Shown: positions 1 through 9,613 of the stretch, in pieces
How positions within the stretch are numbered: position 1 is the first letter of the stretch
Layout of the letters: the number at the start of each line of letters is the position of its first letter
Assembly: GCA_023807065.1 (NCBI GenBank)
Contig: JAJJLU010003780.1
Location: 1 to 31,705 of the forward strand
Source: Isotricha intestinalis
Lineage: Eukaryota; Ciliophora; Litostomatea; Vestibuliferida; Isotrichidae
DNA: 31,705 nucleotides
Direction of reading: 5' to 3'
Notes under the pieces: generated by a model
The model's database searches: none
What the model was told of the DNA's origin: nothing
Seen by the model: only the letters and a program-made list of their open reading frames with translations
Translations under genes and position numbers: made by a program

Positions 1-29
1 ATAAAGATTGTTCTATTAAAATATTATTT

Positions 30-1844
30 TCATTTCCAATTTGAGAATATTGAGAAATTGCAATAAAAAAAGCTATTTAATTTTGCTTTACTCATTAATG
101 AAGGAAATATTTCATAATCTTTGCAAAATTTCAAAAAATTTTCTCTTGAAAGATAATTATTTGTATCTTTTGTATAATATAAAAAAATTGGTGTTATTGA
201 TTTATGTGTTATTTCTAATAATTTAATAAAATCTTCTGATGATTGTAAATCTTTTAAATTTTCTATCTTATCCTCTATTTCTTTTATTTTTTCTATATTT
301 ATATTATTTAAAGTATTTGGAAATATATTTTCATTTATTATTTTATCTATTGCTTCTTTAGTTTCTAAATTAGGATATATTAATTTTGATATTATTTCTA
401 TTCCTATTAAAAATGTTTCAAAATTTATATATGCTTTTGAATTGTTTACAGTTGTTCTTTTTTCATTTGATTTTTTTATAGTTGGATTTTTTAAATTTTC
501 ATTTATTAATGATAATTTTATAAATAAAGTATCAATTTCATTTAATTTTAAACCAAAATTATTATTATCTTTTATTTTCACTAAATTTGAATCTTTTAAA
601 AATTTCATAAATGATTTACTTTTCATATTTTTATAATTAAATTGATCTCCAAAATTACACATTCCTTTAAATATATTTAATAAATGATTTCCATATATTT
701 CATTTATATAATTTGAATATTCAGGTTCATAATTTTCAAATTTTTTAATATTTGATTGAAAAACACTTTGATTATTATTATTTTCTTCATTAGTATTTTC
801 TTCATTTAATTCATCACTTATTCTATCTAATAATTCTTGTTGAATTATTATTGATTGTTTATCATTATGAGTTTTATTTGTTTTTTTCTGAATATTTAAA
901 AATCCTTCACTCAATTCAATTTTTTGAAAAAACATTATTATCATTTCTTCTTTTTTAATTGTATGTTCTAAATTAATTGCATTTTCTAATTTAAAAAAAG
1001 TTGCTTGTGACATTTTAATTAAAGCTCTTATAAATTTAAAAAAAATAAAATATTGACCTAATATATTATGATTATTAGGTTCATATTTTAGAATTGAAGT
1101 AAGGTCTAAATTTTTTAAAATATTCTGATAAAAATCTTTATGATTTGAAATACTTAAATCACTATTATCATTTGATATTTCACTTTTATAAATTTGATAA
1201 GTTATACTTTTTGAAAGTAAACCAGGAGTGATTTCAAAATTTTTTAAAAATTCAAAATATTGTTTAATTGATTTTTCTTTTATAAAATTTATATTGTCAC
1301 TTATTGATATTTCATGAGGAAAATATACTTTATATATATCAAATAAAATAGGAATAATTGATGTTAATATTTCTTCAGTTAAATTAGAATATAATAATGA
1401 ATCTATATTATCTATTTGTTGAATTATTGTTGTATTATTTAATACTGAATTATTTATACTTAAATCTAAATTTCCATTTATTATTAAATTATATAATGGT
1501 AAAATATGTTCTTTTATCATTTGAAATAAATTTTTTTTTAATTCTGATTGAGAATTATTATTTGGGTATTTATATTCTGTCACTTTTAATAATGAATTCA
1601 AAAATTCATCAAAATTCATGCAATTATTTTTATTTTGGGATTTATATATCAATTCCAATCTTGTTTGATTTATTATATTATCCATTAAATTAGATTCTTT
1701 AAATAATTTTATATATTTATTGGATTTTAAAATTTTTGTGTTTAATCTTTCACCATATGAACAATAATATTCAAAAATTTCTCTTAATTTATTTATCATT
1801 TCATTAACTTCATTATCTTTCTGAGATTTATTTATCTTTTTCAT
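30..1844 (-). CDS. Tandem p25-alpha/EF-hand-like repeat protein, C-terminus broken or off-window
   Basis: The reading frame gives 604 residues from an ATG at 1844. It contains two copies of a unit of about 370 residues. Residues 20-120 and 388-510 each show an aromatic/Gly motif (FEYYCSYGERLN and FKGMCNFGDQFN), then LFKESNL or FLKDSNL, then MNFDEFL or INFETFL. This is the order seen in p25-alpha (TPPP)-like domains, which bind microtubules and are common in ciliates. The linker after each copy also recurs: ITPGLLSKS at 205-213 and IFPSLMSKA at 579-587. The second copy stops abruptly after residue 604, while the first continues about 80 residues further. Removing one base from an A-run at 65-71, or a 19-nt intron at 73-91, keeps the frame open to the window edge. 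The gene therefore probably continues to the left. Family call is moderate; the exact function is unknown. Confidence 0.6.
   Translation of the reverse strand: MKKINKSQKDNEVNEMINKLREIFEYYCSYGERLNTKILKSNKYIKLFKESNLMDNIINQTRLELIYKSQNKNNCMNFDEFLNSLLKVTEYKYPNNNSQSELKKNLFQMIKEHILPLYNLIINGNLDLSINNSVLNNTTIIQQIDNIDSLLYSNLTEEILTSIIPILFDIYKVYFPHEISISDNINFIKEKSIKQYFEFLKNFEITPGLLSKSITYQIYKSEISNDNSDLSISNHKDFYQNILKNLDLTSILKYEPNNHNILGQYFIFFKFIRALIKMSQATFFKLENAINLEHTIKKEEMIIMFFQKIELSEGFLNIQKKTNKTHNDKQSIIIQQELLDRISDELNEENTNEENNNNQSVFQSNIKKFENYEPEYSNYINEIYGNHLLNIFKGMCNFGDQFNYKNMKSKSFMKFLKDSNLVKIKDNNNFGLKLNEIDTLFIKLSLINENLKNPTIKKSNEKRTTVNNSKAYINFETFLIGIEIISKLIYPNLETKEAIDKIINENIFPNTLNNINIEKIKEIEDKIENLKDLQSSEDFIKLLEITHKSITPIFLYYTKDTNNYLSRENFLKFCKDYEIFPSLMSKAKLNSFFYCNFSIFSNWK
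73..91 (-). other. Candidate 19-nt micro-intron (alternative: frameshift at 65-71)
   Basis: On the minus strand this reads GTAAAGCAAAATTAAATAG, with GT and AG ends. Removing it changes frame and replaces the nearby TGA at 30-32 with an open frame to base 1. The same rescue comes from deleting one base of the seven-A run at 65-71. The intron would remove residues SKAKLNS, which match a conserved position in the first repeat copy (LLSKS), so a frameshift is the better reading. Confidence 0.25.
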
Positions 1845-1909
1845 ATTGATAAAAAAAAATTAAAGAAAACATTTAAATTAATAAATTAAAATACTTAACA
1901 TAAGAACAA

Positions 1910-4414
1910 TTAAGGATAAAAATAAAAAAAATTAGTTTTAGGACAATATTCGATAATACTATTCATTGCATCAACAAAAACAATTCTTTCATCTATTTCA
2001 TTTTTAATATAAATAGAATTAGAATTAAAATAAGATTTAATAGGTAATTTCATATTTTTTTCTAAATTAACTCTAATTTCTTGAGAATTAAAATCAATAG
2101 AATAAACATCATCATAAATTTTCTCATTTTCAAATCCTCCAAACAAATAAATTAATCCTTTATTATTAAAATATAATCCCATTCCTCTTTTAAATCTTCC
2201 TTCTTCAACAATAAAATTAATTTTTTCCCAATTTAAATTTTCATTTTCTTCTTTCATATTTAATTTATAAATAGCATCAAAAGTATATGAACAAATAACA
2301 TAAATAGAATCATTATAATCAAAACAATTTGAATTTGGAGATATTATTGGTAATTCTGGAATATTAATCCAAATATTTTCTTTAATATTATATATTTCAC
2401 ATGATTTTGTTTCTTTTCCACTTATTGATAATATTATATTTTTGTTAACTGATAATTGATGTAGTATATGAGAATAATGATAATCATTCATTGGCTTTAA
2501 TTCTGTTATTTCTGATTCAAATAAATTTGAATTTTTTATTTTTTTTAATTTTATTTTTGTAAATTTATTTGATTGAGAATCCTTATTTGATATTTCTTCT
2601 ATTCCTCCACTTATATATATTGTGTTTGTTTCTTTGTTATAAAGAGAATAAAATTTATTTATAAAGTGATAATCTATTTCTTGGGTAAAATGAGTTTTTG
2701 TTTGGAAATCATATATTAAAATTCTATTTGAATTTTCTTCTGGTTTCATATAATAATTATAATTATTATTAATTATTTCTTCTTCTTCTTCTATATTTTC
2801 ATCTTCTAAATTTTTATTTTCTTTCTTTTTTTCTTCAACTATTTTATTTTCTGGAATTTCTTCTTTTATTTTTAAATTTTGAAATAATTCATTTTTTAAT
2901 TCTTCGGATTGTTTGTAAAAATCATTAAACTGGTTTAAAAGACTTTTTAAACTAGAAGAAATGTGTTCTGAGTAAACTTTATAATTTTCAAGAATTAATT
3001 TAGTTTTATTATATATATTTGGTAAAATATCAAAATCTTGTTCATTAGTATGTTTCTTAATAATTTCATTGATTTCTTTTTTACAATCTTCAAAATAATC
3101 CAAAAATTGAAAATAAAAATCTTTATTTTCAAATTTGTTTACAGTTGAAGAAGTTAATTTAATATTCATTGAATTATTTTGAATTAAAACTAAATCATCC
3201 ATTAATTCAGTTGAATAATTTTGTAAATTTATAAAATTTTCTAAAATTTTACTTCCAAAGTCTTCAATATATTTTTTATGTGATTCATAAAAATTCTTTA
3301 ATCCTTCATTTATTTCTTTATAATTTTTATCAATTGATAAAATTGAAGAATCTTGAACATTTAATAAATCAGTTTTTAAAATAAAAAAATTTTCTTGTAA
3401 TTTACCATTGATAAAATCATTAATCTCTAAAACTTTTTTATCCATTTCAATAGCATATTTATAGTTATCTTTTAAATCTTTATTTTCTAAAATATCATTA
3501 TCTAATTCAATTTCATTATCATTGATATTTATTATATTACTTCTTGAAAAATTTTGAATTAAAATATCTAAATTTTTTTTTAATTCATTTATTTTTATTC
3601 TTTCATTTTCATTTGGATTTAAACATCTTTTAGTTATTCCATAAATTATTTTATTCATTGAAGAATCAATTTTAGGAAAATTTCCTTTTTGAATTTCTTC
3701 AACATATTTTTGATTATCTAATTTACTATTTATTATTTTATTTTTTTTTTCTGAAAAAATATCAATTAATAAACAACCAAAAGAATAAGTATCATATGAT
3801 AAATCCTTTTTATTATTTAATATAAATTCAGGAGGTGAATATTTTATTGTTTTTTCTTCTAATTCTTTTTCATTTTGAAATTTACTTTTTGTTACTAAAT
3901 TACCAAAATCAAGTAATTTAATATTTAACTTTTCATCTATTCCAAAATTCCAAGGTTGAAAATCTAATAAAATTTCATTTTTTTCTTGGAAAAAATAAAG
4001 AACATTTAAAATTTGAGATGTAATTTTTAATTGTTGATCAAAATTTAGTTTTTTCTTCATGAGTAAATCTTCTAAAGTAAATTGGAAATAATCTTGAAAA
4101 ACAATATATGCTTCTAAAGAATTTAAACCAACTCCTTTTATTTTTAAAACAAAATCTTTCTCTTTGTATAATTTAAATAATATAAATTCATTTAAAATTT
4201 TTTCATCTTGAGTAATATCAATAACTTTAATAATGGCTTTTTCATTTTTATATTCCCCTTTATAAAATGTTCCAAAAGGAGTTACACAAATTTTTTCATC
4301 ATTATATATTTCTATTTCTCCTGTGTTTAATATTTCTATTCCATTTTCTTCTAAAGATTTTTCTTCTATTTTTCTAGGAGAAACAAAATGAAGTAAATAG
4401 TTAAAAGTATTCAT
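1910..4414 (-). CDS. Protein kinase with coiled-coil linker and C-terminal kelch propeller
   Basis: I place the start at the ATG at 4412-4414 (834 residues). The frame is open further upstream to 4609, but that extension is antisense to the next gene and reads as hydrophobic shadow. Residues about 39-320 form a kinase domain: AIIK lysine (K63), LLDFQPWN catalytic loop (D151, N156), DFG at 169-171, PPE at 194-196 and the alpha-F D208. The glycine loop is poor (TPFGTF), HRD is changed to LLD and the usual catalytic-loop lysine is Gln, so activity is uncertain. Residues about 320-600 are charged and helical. The C-terminal 220 residues hold kelch-like blades (IYISGG, IYLFGGFEN, each followed by a hydrophobic/Trp strand). 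Kinase-kelch fusions occur in amoebae and ciliates. The substrate is unknown. Confidence 0.8.
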   Translation of the reverse strand: MNTFNYLLHFVSPRKIEEKSLEENGIEILNTGEIEIYNDEKICVTPFGTFYKGEYKNEKAIIKVIDITQDEKILNEFILFKLYKEKDFVLKIKGVGLNSLEAYIVFQDYFQFTLEDLLMKKKLNFDQQLKITSQILNVLYFFQEKNEILLDFQPWNFGIDEKLNIKLLDFGNLVTKSKFQNEKELEEKTIKYSPPEFILNNKKDLSYDTYSFGCLLIDIFSEKKNKIINSKLDNQKYVEEIQKGNFPKIDSSMNKIIYGITKRCLNPNENERIKINELKKNLDILIQNFSRSNIININDNEIELDNDILENKDLKDNYKYAIEMDKKVLEINDFINGKLQENFFILKTDLLNVQDSSILSIDKNYKEINEGLKNFYESHKKYIEDFGSKILENFINLQNYSTELMDDLVLIQNNSMNIKLTSSTVNKFENKDFYFQFLDYFEDCKKEINEIIKKHTNEQDFDILPNIYNKTKLILENYKVYSEHISSSLKSLLNQFNDFYKQSEELKNELFQNLKIKEEIPENKIVEEKKKENKNLEDENIEEEEEIINNNYNYYMKPEENSNRILIYDFQTKTHFTQEIDYHFINKFYSLYNKETNTIYISGGIEEISNKDSQSNKFTKIKLKKIKNSNLFESEITELKPMNDYHYSHILHQLSVNKNIILSISGKETKSCEIYNIKENIWINIPELPIISPNSNCFDYNDSIYVICSYTFDAIYKLNMKEENENLNWEKINFIVEEGRFKRGMGLYFNNKGLIYLFGGFENEKIYDDVYSIDFNSQEIRVNLEKNMKLPIKSYFNSNSIYIKNEIDERIVFVDAMNSIIEYCPKTNFFYFYP

Positions 4415-4451
4415 TATTAATTTAAATCTATATAAAAATAACAAAAAAAAA
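4415..4451. promoter_or_regulatory. 37-bp divergent intergenic promoter
   Basis: Only 37 bases separate the ATG of the kinase-kelch gene (-) from the ATG of the SHIPPO-repeat gene (+). The stretch is almost pure A/T. Both transcripts must start within it or inside the opposing gene, so 5' leaders are probably very short. No TATA-like or other motif can be singled out against the background. Confidence 0.4.
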
Positions 4452-5570
4452 ATGAATTCTTCAAATTCAGATAATTCTATTTTAGAAATAAATAATGAAA
4501 CAAAACCAAAGAAAGTTTTATCTAAAAAAAATATAAAATTAAAGAAAAAATTAGAAAATACAAATTCATTATTAACAGAATCAAATTCCACTAATTTTCC
4601 ATCAATCAATTTTTCATCAAAATCAGATAGATTTGAAGAAAATAATAATATATATACAAATTCTGATACTCCAGGTCCTGGAAGTTATAATATTCCATCT
4701 TCATTTAGACAATCATTTAAATATTTTTCTTCAAAAGGATATTTAAATGGATTTTTATCAAATGAAAATAGATTTGATGAAAGAGATGAAAAATTATTTT
4801 ATGAAAAATTTAAACCAGGTCCAGGTGATTATCAATTATATAAACTTAATTCATTATATGATAAAATGAAAAAAAGTTTAATTGGTAAAAGCTTATATCA
4901 TAAAAATAATATTTTAAATAAGCATTTAAGCGAAGAAAAAAAACCTAATATTTATTCTTATAATCCTATTAAACCAACTTCTGAAAGTTATCAACAAGAT
5001 AATATTTTTAATTCTAAAATTCAAAGATTTAAAATTATTTATAATGAAAATCCTGGTCCAGGAAGTTATTATATTAATAATAATAAATTTAATAATAATA
5101 TGAAAAGTGAATCTTCAATTTTTAAAAAACCAATAAATAAAAAAAGAGATGTTTTAAAAGAATTAAATATAAAAACAGATAATGATTTAAAACTAGAATA
5201 TTTAGAGAATAAATATAATAATAATATTAATAATAAATATAATATGAAAAAAACAAGAAATATAAAAAAGAATTATTCTTATAATTTTGAAAAGCCAAAG
5301 AATGAGAAAATTAAATTTGATTTAGGAGAAAAAATTGATACAAATGATATTCCTGTATACAATTATTCATTTGAAACTCCAAGAGAAGAATTAATGAAAT
5401 TAGCAAGTCCAAGATGGAAAGAAAATAAATATGAGTTTAAAGTTCCGGGACCTGCTTATTATAGAATTCATAATTTATATAATCATTTGAGTTTTAATAG
5501 AAATAATAACTTATTTAATTCTAATCCTGGGGCTTTATATAATTATTATTATGATAATTATTTTTATTAA
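4452..5570 (+). CDS. SHIPPO/STPGR (sperm-tail PG-rich) repeat protein
   Basis: The 372-residue protein carries four spaced Pro-Gly motifs: TPGPGSY at about 73-79, KPGPGDY at 121-127, NPGPGSY at 200-206 and a degenerate VPGPAYY near 330. This PGPGxY pattern with a following aromatic defines the SHIPPO/STPGR family, which includes ciliary and cytoskeletal microtubule-associated proteins. The rest is Asn/Lys-rich and low in complexity. The first ATG follows an A-run and is only 37 bp from the divergent kinase gene. It meets the next gene tail to tail, with 56 bp between the two stops. A cilium or cortical microtubule role is inferred from the family; no partner can be named. Confidence 0.75.
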   Translation: MNSSNSDNSILEINNETKPKKVLSKKNIKLKKKLENTNSLLTESNSTNFPSINFSSKSDRFEENNNIYTNSDTPGPGSYNIPSSFRQSFKYFSSKGYLNGFLSNENRFDERDEKLFYEKFKPGPGDYQLYKLNSLYDKMKKSLIGKSLYHKNNILNKHLSEEKKPNIYSYNPIKPTSESYQQDNIFNSKIQRFKIIYNENPGPGSYYINNNKFNNNMKSESSIFKKPINKKRDVLKELNIKTDNDLKLEYLENKYNNNINNKYNMKKTRNIKKNYSYNFEKPKNEKIKFDLGEKIDTNDIPVYNYSFETPREELMKLASPRWKENKYEFKVPGPAYYRIHNLYNHLSFNRNNNLFNSNPGALYNYYYDNYFY

Positions 5571-5626
5571 ATATTATTTATTTTTTTTTCTGGTTTGAAA
5601 ACTTTTTTATTTATAAAATTTTTTTT

Positions 5627-6847
5627 TTATTTGATTTTACTTTGCAGAAATTGATCATCTGGTCTTATTATTAAATTTTTGGGTTTTATTATTTTTTTAC
5701 TTAAATTTTTTAATAAATTTACATAATTATTTTCCATTTTTCCTATTAATAGTTTTAATTTGTTTAATTCATCTTTAGAATTTTTAACATTATTTACTTT
5801 TTCTTCTTGTTTATTTACTTTATTTTGTTTCATTATTTGAAGATTATTTTTCCTTTGATTATTATATTTATTTCTTATTTCTTCTTTTGCTTTTTCAAAA
5901 GCAGCAATTTTTGTATTTAAACTTTTTATTTGTTTTTCTATTTTATTTATTTCTTCTTTTTCAGTTTCAATTAAATCTTTTTCAATTGAAATGTTAATTT
6001 TAGAAATCCCAGTTTCTACTATATTAATTAAACTTTTATATAAAAAATAAAAAACAGAATTTTCAATTTGTTCATTCATTTCTGTTTTAATTGTATTTAA
6101 TTGTTTTTTTATTTTTTGCAATTTATCTATATTATGAAAATTAGGATTATTATCATTTAATAATTTTAATACTTTTTTAATTTCTTTTTTTGATTTTTTA
6201 TTAAATAATTTTATCAACTCTGTTTTTTCACCACTTGTTTCAATATCTAAAAAATATGTGAAAAGAATTCCAATTAAAAAAACATTTATATATTTTTCTT
6301 CTTCATCTACATTGATATTTTCTTCAATATTTTCTATAAAAAAATCTTTATCTTTTAAATAATCTTCATATATATTATTCATATTTTTTATATTTTTTAA
6401 TTTTTTATTTATCACATTTTTTTTTGCTATAATATTATTTTTATATTCTTGAATTTTATTTTGACTTTTAAAAAGAATTTCATTTATTTTTTTAATTGAA
6501 ATTGGTTCTTCTTTATTATTATCTAAATTATTATAATTTTCTTTAATTAATACTTTAAATTCTAAATCAGAAAAATTTTTTTCTTCTAATTCTTTTTTTT
6601 CTTCAATTATTCTTTTATTTATTTTATCAATTTGACCAGTGATTTTATCAATAATTTCATAAGTATTTTGATAATTTTCACTAATTAATTTATATATATC
6701 TTTATTTTGTTCAACAACATAAGATAATATATGTTCTCTATTAATTTTATTTATTTTATCTTTGATTTTAAGTAATGTTCCTTGATCAGGAAGAAAACCT
6801 TTAAAATATTCTCTTAAAATATAGCTTTCTTCCACTTCAGAATTCAT
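5627..6847 (-). CDS. Coiled-coil protein, unknown function
   Basis: I do not recognise this 406-residue protein. It is dominated by Lys/Glu/Asn-rich helices with heptad-like hydrophobic spacing. The segments around residues 60-110 (DKITGQIDKINKRIIEEKK) and 290-400 look like long coiled coils. A hydrophobic patch near residues 185-205 (YINVFLIGILFTYFLDI) could be a buried helix; it has acidic flanks, so I do not call it a membrane span. The N terminus (ILREYFKGFLPDQGTLLKIKDKI) is the most distinctive part. It is divergent from the 304-residue gene across 77 bp and convergent with the SHIPPO-repeat gene. A structural or cytoskeletal role is only a guess. Confidence 0.65.
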   Translation of the reverse strand: MNSEVEESYILREYFKGFLPDQGTLLKIKDKINKINREHILSYVVEQNKDIYKLISENYQNTYEIIDKITGQIDKINKRIIEEKKELEEKNFSDLEFKVLIKENYNNLDNNKEEPISIKKINEILFKSQNKIQEYKNNIIAKKNVINKKLKNIKNMNNIYEDYLKDKDFFIENIEENINVDEEEKYINVFLIGILFTYFLDIETSGEKTELIKLFNKKSKKEIKKVLKLLNDNNPNFHNIDKLQKIKKQLNTIKTEMNEQIENSVFYFLYKSLINIVETGISKINISIEKDLIETEKEEINKIEKQIKSLNTKIAAFEKAKEEIRNKYNNQRKNNLQIMKQNKVNKQEEKVNNVKNSKDELNKLKLLIGKMENNYVNLLKNLSKKIIKPKNLIIRPDDQFLQSKIK

Positions 6848-6924
6848 TATAATTAAAAATAATTATTTTAAAAAATAAAATATTCTAAATATTATCTTTC
6901 TGAATTTTAATTTTTAATTGTAAA

Positions 6925-7839
6925 ATGGAAGCTGAAAAAGCTTTAGAAGAGAATATAAGAAAATTAAACAATCAACAAAATGATATTTCAAAAAAATTTA
7001 ATGAATTAATAAAGTTAATAGATATGATAATAGAATCAGGTAAAAATGCTCAATTATTTTTGACTTTAAAAAACCATGAATATTTAGCTCAACCAGAAAA
7101 TCCAAATTGTTCAAATTTTATTGATTCTTTATATTTAAAAATATTAGAAATTCAAAAATATAAAAAAGAAATAAATAATAATAATTCAAATAATAAACAA
7201 ATAAGTAAAGAAGAAATTTTAAATAGTGTTTCAATAATAATAAATAATTTAAATATTGGTTATGATGATATTGATGAATTTTATGCTGAAAATTTATGGG
7301 AAACTATTTTACTTCCTCAAAGAATTTATTCTGCTGAAATTTATCCTTCTGGTGAAGAAGGAAAAGAAAAAAAAATAAAAAGTACTTTTAATTTAAATAA
7401 CAATGAAAAATATATTAATTATGTTAAAGAAAATTTAGGAAGGATGAAATATATAGAAATTTTTTTTATTAAAAATAGGAAAAATTCTCCTATTCAAAAA
7501 ACAATTAGTTTTTGTTATAGTAATTTATTTGATTCTTTTATTATGAGTAAAGATAAAGATTTTAATATTGTTTTAAAAGGTAAAATTAAAGTAAATTATT
7601 ATTTTTTTGAAAATTACTTTATGGAAACTTTTGAAGAATTTACTCATTTAAATCATATTGTTATTAATATATATTTTAATGAAATTGATTTAATTTCTGA
7701 TTTTTCTTCAGAAACTGATAAAAGATGTGGAAATTGGGACAAAATTCAAAAATTAGTTCATGCTGGAAAAGAAATGAAAAAAATTAGAAATTGTTTATGT
7801 GATAATTATGATAAATATAATTTAAATGTATTTAATTAA
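6925..7839 (+). CDS. Conserved-looking hypothetical protein, 304 aa
   Basis: I do not recognise a family. The first 60 residues are helical and could form a short coiled coil. The rest is mixed alpha/beta, less low-complexity than its neighbours and rich in aromatic residues (ENLWETILLPQRIYSAEIYPSG near 130; YYFFENYFMETFEEFTHLNH near 230). It ends in a Cys-containing tail (KRCGNWDKI, NCLCDNY). The compositional complexity suggests a folded globular domain. The ATG at 6925 follows an A-rich leader, and the gene is divergent from the coiled-coil gene with 77 bp between starts. It converges on the next gene, with 117 bp between stops. Confidence 0.65.
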   Translation: MEAEKALEENIRKLNNQQNDISKKFNELIKLIDMIIESGKNAQLFLTLKNHEYLAQPENPNCSNFIDSLYLKILEIQKYKKEINNNNSNNKQISKEEILNSVSIIINNLNIGYDDIDEFYAENLWETILLPQRIYSAEIYPSGEEGKEKKIKSTFNLNNNEKYINYVKENLGRMKYIEIFFIKNRKNSPIQKTISFCYSNLFDSFIMSKDKDFNIVLKGKIKVNYYFFENYFMETFEEFTHLNHIVINIYFNEIDLISDFSSETDKRCGNWDKIQKLVHAGKEMKKIRNCLCDNYDKYNLNVFN

Positions 7840-7956
7840 AATTAATTTTATATATTTTTTTAAGTTTTTTTTTAAATTATTCTATATATAAGAAATATAT
7901 TATAATAGCTTTATATTAATATTATATTATTATATCAAATATTTTTTTTATTTTTT

Positions 7957-9519
7957 TTATTTTTTCTTATCTTTTGTTTCCTGATTTTTATTTATTTGAA
8001 ATAAATTATTTTGGATTTTTAATCTTATTTGTTTTCCACCGACAAAACTTTTTTTTTTTCTTGAATTTAAATTATCAGTGACATTACACTGTTTATCTGA
8101 AGAATTATGATTTCTAATAACAGAAGGATATCTTGAATTATTTTCAGTTAAATGAAATTTTTTAACTCGAGAATTATGTTTAGTTAAACTATTACAATTT
8201 CTACTTTTTTTAATTGACTCTTCAATTTTATTAATATTAACATTATTTGTATTCATTTTTATTCTCATTTTCTTTTTATAAATCGGTTCTGAAGTTTTAA
8301 ATAATTTACTTTCATTACTATTTGAAATTGAAGAATGTTGATAACTTGAAACATGTTTTAAAACTAAATGAATTTTATTTTTATTTCTAGATGAATTTTT
8401 TTTTAAAAGTGAATCTGTAAAAAGATTATTTTTTATTTTTATTTTATTTTTTTTTAACCATCCTAATTTTTCCTTTATTAAATCATCGGAATTTTTCGGA
8501 ATAAATCTTTCTGAAAATGATATTTTTGAGAAAGGAATGTTTCCTTTTTGTAAATTATTAAATTTTAATATTAATCCACTCATTATTTTTGTCATTTTTA
8601 AAGGAAATATTTGTTCATTATTTCTTTTATTTTTTTCTTTATTTTTTATTATTGATGTTTTTTGATTTAATATTGTCTTTTCTTTTTCTATTGATATTTT
8701 AGAATTTATATTTTGTAATAATGATGGTTTGAAACTTTCATTTTTTAATAATAATAATTTTGATTTTTGTCTTTTTAATAATGCTAGTTTTGAATTTAAA
8801 ATATTATTATTATTATTTTTTTTTTTATCTGAATTTAATTTCTTATCTAATAATAATTTTGTTTGTTTTAAATTTTCTATTTTTCCTTTTATATTTTCTT
8901 TTAATATTTCTATTTTCTTTTTCTTTGTTTCAATTATTGTACTTGATAAATCATTTAAAATTTCACTTAATCTTTTTTCTTTTTCATTTTCATTATTAAA
9001 TTCTGTTAATTCAATTGAAGTTATTGTCTTTTCTTTTGAATCATTAGTTTCAACTAATTCTGGTTTTATTAATAGTTCAAATTTTTCATTATTATTATTT
9101 TTATTTTTTTTAACTTCATTTAATTCTAATTCTTCAATATAATTTAAATATTTTTTTTTTCTTTTACAAAATTTTTTTAAAATGAATATTATTGAAAAAT
9201 CATACCCAAAATAAACAGGAGAAAATAAAGTATATTTTTGATAACATTTATTTATTTTTGGTAATCTTAATTTACTTTCTTTTAACAAATAAAATCTTTT
9301 TAAATATTCTCCTATATCATTCATCATTAAATGGTCTTTAAATCTTGAAACTATTGTTTTTTTTCTTATAAAAATGATATGATTAATAATATATCTATTA
9401 TATCTATTTTGAGAAACTATATATTTTTTTAAGTTTTTTCTTATAATTTCGAGATAAAATTTATTTGCATTTAATGATGATAAAGATTCTTGTAAATTAT
9501 GTTTTTCAATGTTTTGCAT
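7957..9519 (-). CDS. Basic, low-complexity protein with a ciliate-type N-terminal module
   Basis: The 520-residue protein is strongly basic. Residues 40-130 are the most structured: RFKDHLMMNDIGEYLKRFYLL, then RLPKINKCYQKYTLFSPVYFGYDF. From memory this arrangement (a short helix, then an Arg-Leu-Pro...Tyr segment and an aromatic FxPxY piece) recurs in ciliate proteins of unknown function; I could not check this. Residues 190-300 are coiled-coil-like. The C-terminal 150 residues are Ser/Asn/Lys-rich with many KKNxS or RNxNS stretches, probably disordered and phosphorylatable. The start is the ATG at 9517-9519, divergent from the EF-hand gene by 94 bp. No function is assigned. Confidence 0.6.
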   Translation of the reverse strand: MQNIEKHNLQESLSSLNANKFYLEIIRKNLKKYIVSQNRYNRYIINHIIFIRKKTIVSRFKDHLMMNDIGEYLKRFYLLKESKLRLPKINKCYQKYTLFSPVYFGYDFSIIFILKKFCKRKKKYLNYIEELELNEVKKNKNNNNEKFELLIKPELVETNDSKEKTITSIELTEFNNENEKEKRLSEILNDLSSTIIETKKKKIEILKENIKGKIENLKQTKLLLDKKLNSDKKKNNNNNILNSKLALLKRQKSKLLLLKNESFKPSLLQNINSKISIEKEKTILNQKTSIIKNKEKNKRNNEQIFPLKMTKIMSGLILKFNNLQKGNIPFSKISFSERFIPKNSDDLIKEKLGWLKKNKIKIKNNLFTDSLLKKNSSRNKNKIHLVLKHVSSYQHSSISNSNESKLFKTSEPIYKKKMRIKMNTNNVNINKIEESIKKSRNCNSLTKHNSRVKKFHLTENNSRYPSVIRNHNSSDKQCNVTDNLNSRKKKSFVGGKQIRLKIQNNLFQINKNQETKDKKK

Positions 9520-9613
9520 TTATTTATTAATTTTATTTTCATATTTATTCTGATTGTTAAAATAAATATATATTTAAATAAATAAAAATAAATAAAAAAT
9601 TTAATAAATAAAA

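Noticed and set aside
4415..4609. N-terminal extension of the kinase gene (65 residues from 4609)
   Set aside because: It is hydrophobic antisense of the divergent SHIPPO gene; the ATG at 4414 gives a natural start with a normal kinase N-terminal flank.
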